Assembly (NCBI GenBank): GCA_016213985.1
Contig: JACRPJ010000040.1
Location: 1-7,127 of the forward strand
From: Candidatus Woesearchaeota archaeon
GTDB taxonomy: Archaea > Nanobdellota > Nanobdellia > Woesearchaeales > GW2011-AR9
Direction of reading: 5' to 3'
DNA length: 7,127 nucleotides
Part shown: piece by piece, positions 1 to 5,202 of the stretch
How positions within the stretch are numbered: position 1 is the stretch's first letter
Layout: each line of letters opens with the position of its first letter
Program-made: the position numbers and the translations under genes
Notes under the pieces: model-generated
The model's input: the letters and a program-made list of their open reading frames with translations, nothing else
Told to the model about the DNA's origin: nothing
Database searches by the model: none

Positions 1-297
1 TTTCTTTTGCTTCTTAATGTTCCCCTTTACCAGAAAAACGAAGACGAAATAAAAGAAATGGTTAATTTTGCAGAACAACTTGCTCTTCCGCTTAGATTTC
101 ATTTAGTTAAGCCTCTCTCAGGAAAAGAAATTAAATTGAGTGACCCTTCAGGGGTAGATAGAGAAATAACCTCTCTTAGCCTGAATTCAAAAACAGAGGT
201 TTATTTTAATCCGGCGCCAAACAAGTATTGTAGCTCCTGCTCTCATCTTTACTTTGCGCCTGAACGAAATATAAAATGTATTTTTGCGGAGGTCTAA
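1..297 (+). CDS. C-terminal fragment of a MoaA-like radical-SAM protein (5' end outside window)
   Basis: The frame is open from base 1 to a TAA at 295-297, so this is the last 98 residues of a longer gene; the TTG at 7 is not a convincing start. Near the end the fragment carries KYCSSCSHLYF followed by IKCIF, giving Cys-x2-Cys-x12-Cys. MoaA and related radical-SAM proteins end with a very similar Cys-x2-Cys-x13-Cys set that binds a second [4Fe-4S] cluster. The first residues (NVPLYQKNEDEIKEMVNFAE, then LPLRFHLVKPL) match the pattern of the MoaA barrel strand and helix before it (vNvvv..gvNddEi...., then vRFIe.mP). The CxxxCxxC cluster that would prove radical-SAM chemistry lies upstream and is not visible. 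True MoaA ends with a Gly-Gly tail; this protein ends IFAEV, so it is probably a paralogue and not the molybdopterin enzyme. It is followed after one base by the first AAA gene. Confidence 0.6.
   Translation, partial: FLLLLNVPLYQKNEDEIKEMVNFAEQLALPLRFHLVKPLSGKEIKLSDPSGVDREITSLSLNSKTEVYFNPAPNKYCSSCSHLYFAPERNIKCIFAEV
288..293 (+). promoter_or_regulatory. Shine-Dalgarno site GGAGGT
   Basis: A full GGAGGT sits five bases before the ATG at 299, inside the last codons of the preceding gene. It decides the start of the first AAA gene: the longer possibility, a TTG at 284, would place the site inside the coding region. Confidence 0.8.
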
Positions 298-298
298 G

Positions 299-1090
299 AT
301 GGCAGATGAACCAGACGTAGAAGAAAAGGGAAGAAAAGAGAAAGTGAGAGGTGCAGGGGAAGGGAGTCTTTATGAAGTTAGAAGCATACCCCCATTATTG
401 GGTCGTTTTCAGCCCAGGATTGTGGACAAAGAGTTAGAGCACGAGCTTTATATTCCGGATTATCTTGGTGAGGCCATAAGCAATATCAAGTACTGGATTG
501 GAGAAAATAAGCTAGGGTTCTTGAATGGAAAAGGAGCCCTCTTAACTGGCTTTATGGGCACGGGGAAAACCAAGCTGGTTAAAAAAATCGCTAAAGAAAC
601 CGACGCTCTTCTTGTCCTAGGCTCTTACGACCCAAAAGAAATTCAACTCACTTTTGAATGGGCGAGGGAGAGCGAGTTTAAGCCGGTTATCATTTTCTAC
701 GACGAAATAGACCAGGTAGGCAAAAAAGAAGACACCATTGGCAAAGAATACGAAATCATTACCGAGCTGTCCAGACAAATAGACGGGATGGAAGATAATA
801 AGGGAATTTACGTGATGGCCACCAGTAACTACGGATCGAGAATTGATCGTCGTTTGAAGAGAAACGGAAGGCTTGAATATGAGATAGCGGTGTTGCCCCC
901 TAATCTCAAAGGAAGGAAAGAAATTCTGGAAATTCTCGCTTCCAACTCCAAAGTGCTGGAATCTAACCAGCATAAAATAAAGTTTGAAGGAAAACTCCTG
1001 GACGAGATTGCCAAGATTACTTTTGGTTATACCGGGGCGGATTTAAGGAGGCTGCTGAGCATGGCGGCTACTCATGCTCAGCGGATTTAG
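299..1090 (+). CDS. Classical AAA ATPase, single domain (operon ATPase 1)
   Basis: This is a 263-residue cytosolic ATPase with one AAA module. A charged, probably disordered N-terminus (1-20) and a short linker domain (to about 75) precede the module. Walker A is GFMGTGKT (84-91), Walker B is IIFYDEID (131-138, acids D135 and E136), sensor 1 is ATSN (N177), and the second region of homology RRLKRNGR supplies arginine-finger candidates R188 and R191. GYTGADLRRLL (243-253) matches the C-terminal helix of the FtsH/proteasomal ATPase/Cdc48 group. All ATPase residues are present, so it should be active. There is no protease domain, no membrane segment and no second AAA domain. The stop codon overlaps the start of the second ATPase by one base (TAGTG), which suggests coupled translation and a shared complex. 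No specific substrate can be inferred. Confidence 0.88.
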   Translation: MADEPDVEEKGRKEKVRGAGEGSLYEVRSIPPLLGRFQPRIVDKELEHELYIPDYLGEAISNIKYWIGENKLGFLNGKGALLTGFMGTGKTKLVKKIAKETDALLVLGSYDPKEIQLTFEWARESEFKPVIIFYDEIDQVGKKEDTIGKEYEIITELSRQIDGMEDNKGIYVMATSNYGSRIDRRLKRNGRLEYEIAVLPPNLKGRKEILEILASNSKVLESNQHKIKFEGKLLDEIAKITFGYTGADLRRLLSMAATHAQRI

Positions 1091-1860
1091 TGGGATATAC
1101 CGAGCTTAAAGACGAGCTCAAAGAAATCCTGCAGAGAGAAGAAGGCTCTACTGTTCTGCTGTATGGGCCTAAAGGAACAGGGAAAAGTACTATTCCTAAA
1201 GCTCTGGCTAAGACTTTAGGCTATTCGTGTATGGAAAAATCTGCTGCTGCCTTGCAGAATAAATTTGTGGGAGAAGGGATTAAAAACCTCGATGAATTGA
1301 TAGATATTGGCAAGATCATGGCTCCCGCGGTTATCATTTTGGATGAAGTTACGGGCATACTCGAGCACGCCGGGCTATTCTCTCATAAAAGCGATGAGAC
1401 CAGTCACTTTAACTCTCTGTTCAGCACCGGTCCCATTAAAGGAATCTATTTTTTTGGCACCACTAACAATCCGACGGTGATCAATACCACCAGTCTGAGC
1501 CGGTTTGAGCACAAATTCTTTGTGGATTTGCCTGATGCAGAAGAGAGAAAAGGGATATTCCGCCACTATATCGGGTGGGAAATCGAGAACATTCCCGAGG
1601 GGGTTTCCTGCCGGGATATTCAAAGAGCAGCCAGCTTACTTAAAAGAAAGAATGAGAGAGAATATTCTCATTTATTTTTTCAGTATTTAACCCCGGAAAA
1701 TAAGGGCCAGAACTGGGAAAAAGTCAGGGAAGCAATTGGAGATGACCTCTCTTTAATTAAAGATTATTTTGGGGTTAAGAAAGATACGGTTGAACTGCTC
1801 ACTTCTGTAGAAGTCTATGATAAAAATAAAACCACCCCTAGGGAGAAGAAAAATGGATAA
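1090..1860 (+). CDS. Classical AAA ATPase, single domain (operon ATPase 2)
   Basis: This is a 256-residue AAA ATPase starting with GTG inside the upstream stop codon (TAGTG). Walker A is GPKGTGKS (26-33), Walker B is VIILDEV (81-87, acids D85 and E86), sensor 1 is TTNN (124-127), and SLSRFEHKF gives one arginine-finger candidate, R138. NKFVGEG (57-63) falls where Vps4, katanin and Cdc48 carry pore loop 1 (aromatic-Val/hydrophobic-Gly-Glu), so F59 may grip a threaded polypeptide. Unlike ATPase 1 it has almost no N-terminal extension and ends in a lysine-rich tail. The two ATPases are clearly different in sequence and so are not a fresh duplication. One arginine in the finger region, against two in ATPase 1, hints that the active sites may be unequal in a mixed ring; that is inference. 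Confidence 0.87.
   Translation: MGYTELKDELKEILQREEGSTVLLYGPKGTGKSTIPKALAKTLGYSCMEKSAAALQNKFVGEGIKNLDELIDIGKIMAPAVIILDEVTGILEHAGLFSHKSDETSHFNSLFSTGPIKGIYFFGTTNNPTVINTTSLSRFEHKFFVDLPDAEERKGIFRHYIGWEIENIPEGVSCRDIQRAASLLKRKNEREYSHLFFQYLTPENKGQNWEKVREAIGDDLSLIKDYFGVKKDTVELLTSVEVYDKNKTTPREKKNG
1841..1848 (+). promoter_or_regulatory. Purine-rich ribosome binding site GGGAGAAG
   Basis: This purine-rich stretch lies a few bases before the ATG at 1853 and favours that start over the in-frame ATG at 1817, which has no such site. It is an imperfect Shine-Dalgarno match. Confidence 0.45.
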
Positions 1861-2707
1861 GGAAAAGATTGGAATAATTTATGAAGATAAAGTAAGGAAG
1901 GAAACCCCTTTGGAGGAGGCCCTTGAAGAGGGAGCTACCATGGTTTTTCTAGAGAAAGGGCAAACTCTGCAGGAAGAGGAAAAGTTGGGACTAGAAGAGA
2001 AGTTTCCAGAGTATAGAGCAATGACCATTGATTTTAATGGCAATTTAACCGACTGCGTTTTGAGAAAGGAATTGATTTATTATCTGCATGAGCATTCCGA
2101 AGATTCTTACCATTCTTTGGACGTGCTGATGGACGGATGGCAGGCAGCAGAACGTTTCGAAAGTGAATTAATCAAAAAAGGGGAGACTCATCCTGAAGCG
2201 GCAGTGATTCAGCACATCTTAGGAGGGTATAGTGACGACTTAGCCAATCGGCTTATGAAGTTTCCCGAAAAGGAAGCAAATCAGGAATTTCTCCAAAAAG
2301 CTGGTTTTTATGATTCAGATATAACTGAAAAGCTAACCAGTATGGCCGGGATTATGCTAGGAAGCGAAACGGGAATAGTCCTGATGGGGCAAGGAGAGAC
2401 AAACCTAGCGGAAAAGATAGAAACCGTTACAATGGAAGGACTGAGCACGGGGGTGGTAGTGGGAGCCCAAATATGCAAAGGTCATAGCCATCATGAGATA
2501 AAACCAATTTTTAAAGAAGTCCAAAGAAAATGCACTAGGGAACTTACCTTGGACCGGGAATATCAACTCCTCGAGGACCAGGTAGTAGACAAGGTAAGTG
2601 AGAAATTGGGAACGAGAGAGCATACCCGAAATCTGGTGAGAATGTACCTTAATCTTTCCTGCTTGTATGATCATGGGGTAGCTTTACCCATACTTCCTGA
2701 AAAGTGA
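1853..2707 (+). CDS. Unrecognised 284-residue protein encoded with the AAA pair
   Basis: I do not recognise this family. The chosen ATG overlaps the end of ATPase 2 by eight bases and follows a purine-rich ribosome binding site; an in-frame ATG at 1817 would add 12 residues but lacks one. The protein is acidic and soluble-looking, with no signal peptide or membrane segment. The N-terminus (1-60) is charged and opens with a strand-like KIGIIYED. A Gly/Ser/Thr-rich core (about 155-210) contains SETGIVLMGQGETN and GLSTGVVVGAQIC. Immediately afterwards comes CKGHSHHE (208-215), a cluster of one cysteine, three histidines and a glutamate that could bind metal, although I know of no family with it. 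The C-terminal third is helical. Its position between the ATPases and the 583-residue protein suggests a subunit, adaptor or substrate of the AAA machine. Confidence 0.85.
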   Translation: MDKEKIGIIYEDKVRKETPLEEALEEGATMVFLEKGQTLQEEEKLGLEEKFPEYRAMTIDFNGNLTDCVLRKELIYYLHEHSEDSYHSLDVLMDGWQAAERFESELIKKGETHPEAAVIQHILGGYSDDLANRLMKFPEKEANQEFLQKAGFYDSDITEKLTSMAGIMLGSETGIVLMGQGETNLAEKIETVTMEGLSTGVVVGAQICKGHSHHEIKPIFKEVQRKCTRELTLDREYQLLEDQVVDKVSEKLGTREHTRNLVRMYLNLSCLYDHGVALPILPEK

Positions 2708-2708
2708 G

Positions 2709-4460
2709 ATGTCCTACAAACTGGTTTATACCGAAGAACAAATAAAAAAAGAGATAAGGAACCTCTCCGAGTATGCTGAGGGCCTAAGAAAGGTTCCTCT
2801 TAGCAATAAGCCTCTTCTTCAGTTTGAGCACGTGATTTACCGCTTAGCTAGTTTTTTGGAAGCTTACTTTCCCCGTATTCCTCCCCCAATTGATTTTGAC
2901 CCTTATGGCAATTATTTTACTGCCCCGGTGGAATTGCAGGAGTTATGCAACCTGTTTGGAATCAGCGATAGCGAAGATAATTTATGCACTCTGGTTCAGG
3001 CGATAAATTACCTGAATAAAATCCCTGTATACGGATTAATTCCAGAAATGACGAAGGAGTGTCTGACCCTTCCTATAGCTTTTCCCTTGCTGTCAGAGAA
3101 TTTACAGATGTATAGTGAGTATTTGGAGGGCTCCTTCCGACTGGTTAAAATACTTTCTCCCTCTTCTGACCTAGAAGAGGAGTATGAACAAGCTGGATTT
3201 AGAACTTCCGTTGATATGGCTGGAGGAATACCCACGATGACTTATGTAGGAAGAAGGGAAAATCTGGAGAGGCTGTTGCTCAAAGAAGGCTTTAAGAATA
3301 TTTTTAAAGACGTGGTTAACAAGCTGATTAATAGGTCCATAAGGTGGTCTGAGCGGTCTGAGCTCCCCTCATTTAAGCTTGCATATGACTATAACTCCCT
3401 ACAAGGAGTTTGGCATGAGACAATAGAACAGCATCAAGTGTCACATTTGTCGTGTTTGCCCGGAGTGTTCCTAAGGAAGAAAAGCCTGCTTAATTTTGTG
3501 GAGGATTACCGTTTGCCGGTTAGCTTTGAAGAAAATATTATACTCCCTCATTTTGATGACAGTGGACTTCCTTCTCTTGAGAAGATCACTGGTTCAGAGA
3601 CCACCCAACCTGCACATCTCCTACAGGATATTCTCCTGACTTTTTATCTTTACGAGGTCATTCATCCAATGCTTAAATATTATAAAGAGATTCGGAGCCT
3701 AGCCCATTCTTACTCTTACCAGCTTGTTCCAAAAATAAGAGAAAAAATCCTCTCCCTGCCGGATAAATGGGAGGCAATCAAAGACAGAGAATTGTTTATG
3801 ATAGTGATGACTAAGACGACTTCCCTGCTTTACGATGAAGTGATGAGCCTAGCCCGGCAGTTTAAAGGCAATCCCATTCCTCCAAGTCTCTTCCCCTTCC
3901 TGGAAACAGTAAAACAGGTGAAGGGAAGGGAAAAGTTGCTCCCCCTCCTGTGGAATACGCTTGCGGTTTACGAAGGGGACCATTTTCAGCAGGAAGAGAT
4001 TTTACATACCCTCACCACTGGTCTTAACTATAGAGAATGGTACCCTCTCGAAGAGGTACTTCAGCTGTATCATAATCCCTCTAATTCTGTGAAAGTAAAT
4101 GAGAGGGTTAGGTCCTGCATTAATCTACCCAGTAACTTGTTCAAAAAAACCATTGGTCTCCTGAATGCCTATAAGGATAATCCTATAAATTTAAACCGAG
4201 TTAGTTTCCTGCTGGAAAAGATACTTCATAGAATGGAGCGCACTGATATTATATCGATTACTAAGAGTAACTACCTAGTTGCAGAGAAAATACTTGACGT
4301 GATGAGAGAAAAAGCAGGAGAATCGCCGGAAGAACAGACCCGGGTCTTTCAGGAGTTAAATAATCTAGCTGTAGAGGAGTATTATTTATCCATCATGTTA
4401 AAGAAACTGGAGGAGATCAGAAAAGGGCCAAAAAAGAAAAAGAGAGGATTTTTCTTTTAG
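2709..4460 (+). CDS. Unrecognised 583-residue helical protein, last gene of the AAA operon
   Basis: I do not recognise this family. The ATG lies one base after the upstream TGA (TGAGATG), so translation is probably coupled; only a weak purine stretch precedes it. The protein looks soluble, with no signal peptide and no obvious membrane segment. The first 130 residues include a proline- and aromatic-rich stretch (EAYFPRIPPPIDFDP, about 51-65). The second half is mostly amphipathic helix, as in scaffold or helical-repeat proteins, without a repeat I can name. The last 12 residues are striking: GPKKKKRGFFF ends the protein with a basic patch and three phenylalanines. It is by far the largest product of the operon and has no visible nucleotide-binding motif, so a structural or target-binding role beside the ATPases is the simplest guess. 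Confidence 0.87.
   Translation: MSYKLVYTEEQIKKEIRNLSEYAEGLRKVPLSNKPLLQFEHVIYRLASFLEAYFPRIPPPIDFDPYGNYFTAPVELQELCNLFGISDSEDNLCTLVQAINYLNKIPVYGLIPEMTKECLTLPIAFPLLSENLQMYSEYLEGSFRLVKILSPSSDLEEEYEQAGFRTSVDMAGGIPTMTYVGRRENLERLLLKEGFKNIFKDVVNKLINRSIRWSERSELPSFKLAYDYNSLQGVWHETIEQHQVSHLSCLPGVFLRKKSLLNFVEDYRLPVSFEENIILPHFDDSGLPSLEKITGSETTQPAHLLQDILLTFYLYEVIHPMLKYYKEIRSLAHSYSYQLVPKIREKILSLPDKWEAIKDRELFMIVMTKTTSLLYDEVMSLARQFKGNPIPPSLFPFLETVKQVKGREKLLPLLWNTLAVYEGDHFQQEEILHTLTTGLNYREWYPLEEVLQLYHNPSNSVKVNERVRSCINLPSNLFKKTIGLLNAYKDNPINLNRVSFLLEKILHRMERTDIISITKSNYLVAEKILDVMREKAGESPEEQTRVFQELNNLAVEEYYLSIMLKKLEEIRKGPKKKKRGFFF
4449..4458 (+). terminator. T-rich tract at the end of the AAA operon
   Basis: TTTTTCTTTT overlaps the last codons and runs into the TAG stop. 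Archaeal transcription often stops at such T-tracts without a hairpin. It could equally be just the phenylalanine codons of the C-terminus, so the call is weak. Confidence 0.3.
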
Positions 4461-4469
4461 AGCACTCTG

Positions 4470-4537
4470 TCAAAAACCACCCATCAATAGATGAGTGGCA
4501 TGATTATACGATGATGGCACAATCCAGTGGTTTTTGA
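4470..4537. repeat. Inverted repeat 1, 11-base perfect arms with inner hairpin
   Basis: TCAAAAACCAC at 4470-4480 is perfectly complementary to GTGGTTTTTGA at 4527-4537. Inside, 4477-4485 and 4490-4498 form a nine-base stem with one mismatch (C4481 against A4494) around the loop AATA. The outer and inner stems share bases 4477-4480, so they are alternatives and cannot both form fully. Confidence 0.75.
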
Positions 4538-4575
4538 TGCTCAAAATTCCACTCATGACGGGTGTTTTTTGAGCA
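4538..4575. repeat. Middle hairpin between the two larger inverted repeats
   Basis: TGCTCAAAA (4538-4546) pairs with TTTTGAGCA (4567-4575). The stem can continue after a small internal loop with CACTC (4550-4554) against GGGTG (4560-4564, one G-T pair). A stretch of six T (4565-4570) lies in its right half, so transcription could also end here. Confidence 0.55.
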
Positions 4576-4622
4576 CACAAAATTCCACCACAACCACTCA
4601 TCAATAGATGAGTGGAATTTTG
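4542..4622. repeat. Inverted repeat 2, 15-base perfect arms, with competing hairpins
   Basis: CAAAATTCCACTCAT (4542-4556) is perfectly complementary to ATGAGTGGAATTTTG (4608-4622). The same right arm can also pair with ACAAAATTCCAC at 4577-4588 (12 perfect bases with 4612-4623) or form the perfect nine-base stem CCACTCATC/GATGAGTGG at 4594-4602 and 4607-4615 around the loop AATA. Three mutually exclusive folds sharing one arm is unusual for a plain terminator. The right end is only 11 bases from the RNase HII start codon. Confidence 0.75.
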
Positions 4623-4633
4623 TTGTTTAGAAA

Positions 4634-5119
4634 ATGAAAGACAGCCGTGTTATTGTGGGTGTAGACGAAGCCGGTCGAGGGCCCATCCTCGGCCCCATGG
4701 TTATGGTAGCGCTAGCTTTTGCCGAAGAGGATATTAAAAAACTGGAATGGTTAGGGGTAAAAGATTCTAAACTTCTTAGCTCATTCGCTCGAGAAGAATT
4801 ATTCGAAAGAATTCGCGAGGTGGTTAAAGATTTTCGGGTAGAAGTAATCGAGCCAGATGCCATCGACCTCTCGTTGAAAGAGTCTGAGTCTAATCTCAAT
4901 TGGCTGGAAGCGGATACTTCTGCCCGGATGGTCTCTGATGTAGACAACCTTAAGAGCAAAATCGGCATTGATTTTGGCTCTGGCTACCTCAGCGATCCTA
5001 AAACGCAGGACTTCTTACTCAAACATTACGATAAGTACCCTGAATTGTTTAGAAGAATGTGGCAGCCGTATAAAGAGCTGATGGAGCAGAAGAAGCAGAA
5101 AAGGCTGGGAGAGTTTTAG
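4634..5119 (+). CDS. rnhB: RNase HII-like protein with internal deletion, probably inactive
   Basis: RNase HII cuts RNA in RNA-DNA hybrids and removes single ribonucleotides from DNA. This 161-residue protein has the family's N-terminus, VDEAGRGPILGP (catalytic D11 and E12, GRG at 14-16), then GVKDSK (41-46) and LNWLE (88-92). It also has the archaeal C-terminal region GIDFGSGYLSDPKT (111-124) and RRMWQPYK. Archaeal RNase HII is usually about 205-230 residues. Here LNWLEADTSARMVSD runs almost straight into VDNLKSKIGIDFGSGY, so roughly 65 residues are missing around residue 102. The lost part holds the third catalytic Asp and the fourth, in the HKAD...VVSAASI segment. The frame is intact with no stop, so I list it as a coding gene, but hydrolysis by the usual mechanism should be impossible. 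A stop six bases upstream fixes the start. No good TATA box is seen at the leaderless distance. Confidence 0.85.
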   Translation: MKDSRVIVGVDEAGRGPILGPMVMVALAFAEEDIKKLEWLGVKDSKLLSSFAREELFERIREVVKDFRVEVIEPDAIDLSLKESESNLNWLEADTSARMVSDVDNLKSKIGIDFGSGYLSDPKTQDFLLKHYDKYPELFRRMWQPYKELMEQKKQKRLGEF

Positions 5120-5147
5120 GAGTAATATTTTTGTAGCTTTTGCTTTA

Positions 5148-5155
5148 TTCTTATA
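5148..5155 (+). promoter_or_regulatory. Possible TATA box TTCTTATA upstream of RNase HIII
   Basis: It is centred about 30 bases before the ATG at 5182 and would give a nearly leaderless transcript from that start. The match to the archaeal TATA consensus is 6 of 8. It competes with the box at 5172-5179. Confidence 0.35.
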
Positions 5156-5171
5156 GCCATCATAAGATAAC

Positions 5172-5179
5172 TTTTTAAA
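5172..5179 (+). promoter_or_regulatory. Possible TATA box TTTTTAAA for RNase HIII
   Basis: It is centred 27 bases before the ATG at 5203, the expected distance for an archaeal TATA box from a leaderless start, and follows an A-rich stretch (AGATAAC) that could serve as a BRE. The match to consensus is again 6 of 8. Together with the family's usual N-terminus it favours 5203 over 5182 as the start. Confidence 0.45.
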
Positions 5180-5202
5180 CCATGACCATATTCCCAAATT
5201 TA

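Larger units (their letters stand above)
4460..4623. repeat. Composite inverted-repeat element filling the intergenic region
   Basis: Almost all of the gap between the AAA operon and the RNase H genes consists of related complementary pieces. A 17-base direct repeat, CATCAATAGATGAGTGG, occurs at 4482-4498 and 4599-4615; GAGCAC occurs at 4460-4465 and 4571-4576, giving two diverged copies of one unit. These overlap two long inverted repeats and a third hairpin, listed separately. No reading frame of note lies inside. It could be a small non-autonomous mobile element such as a hairpin-ended relic of the IS200/IS605 type, a REP-like repeat, or a structured leader. I see no target-site duplication or transposase, so the mobile reading is inference. 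Confidence 0.7.

Noticed and set aside
284..298. TTG at 284 as the start of the first AAA gene
   Set aside because: It would place the strong GGAGGT site inside the coding region; the ATG at 299 is correctly spaced from that site.
617..973. Minus-strand open frame of 118 residues
   Set aside because: It lies wholly inside the first AAA gene, whose motifs are unmistakable, and its translation has no recognisable feature or promoter.
1817..1852. ATG at 1817 as the start of the 284-residue protein
   Set aside because: There is no ribosome binding site before it and it would overlap the upstream gene by 44 bases; the ATG at 1853 has a purine-rich site and a short overlap.
299..1860. MoxR-type ATPases with a VWA partner
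   Set aside because: The motifs (GADLRRLL, RNGR, pore loop VGEG) are those of classical AAA proteins, and neither unknown protein shows a DxSxS metal site of VWA domains.
4460..4623. CRISPR array in the repeat-rich gap
   Set aside because: Only two copies of the 17-base repeat exist, they are themselves palindromic parts of larger inverted repeats, and the interval between them is 100 bases and also repetitive, not a regular spacer.
4627..4968. Minus-strand open frame of 113 residues opposite the RNase HII gene
   Set aside because: It is antisense to clear RNase HII motifs and its serine-rich translation is typical of a shadow frame.
4634..5119. Frameshift as the explanation for the short RNase HII
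   Set aside because: Both conserved ends lie in the same frame with no stop, and the missing motif does not appear in another frame nearby; a deletion fits, a frameshift does not.
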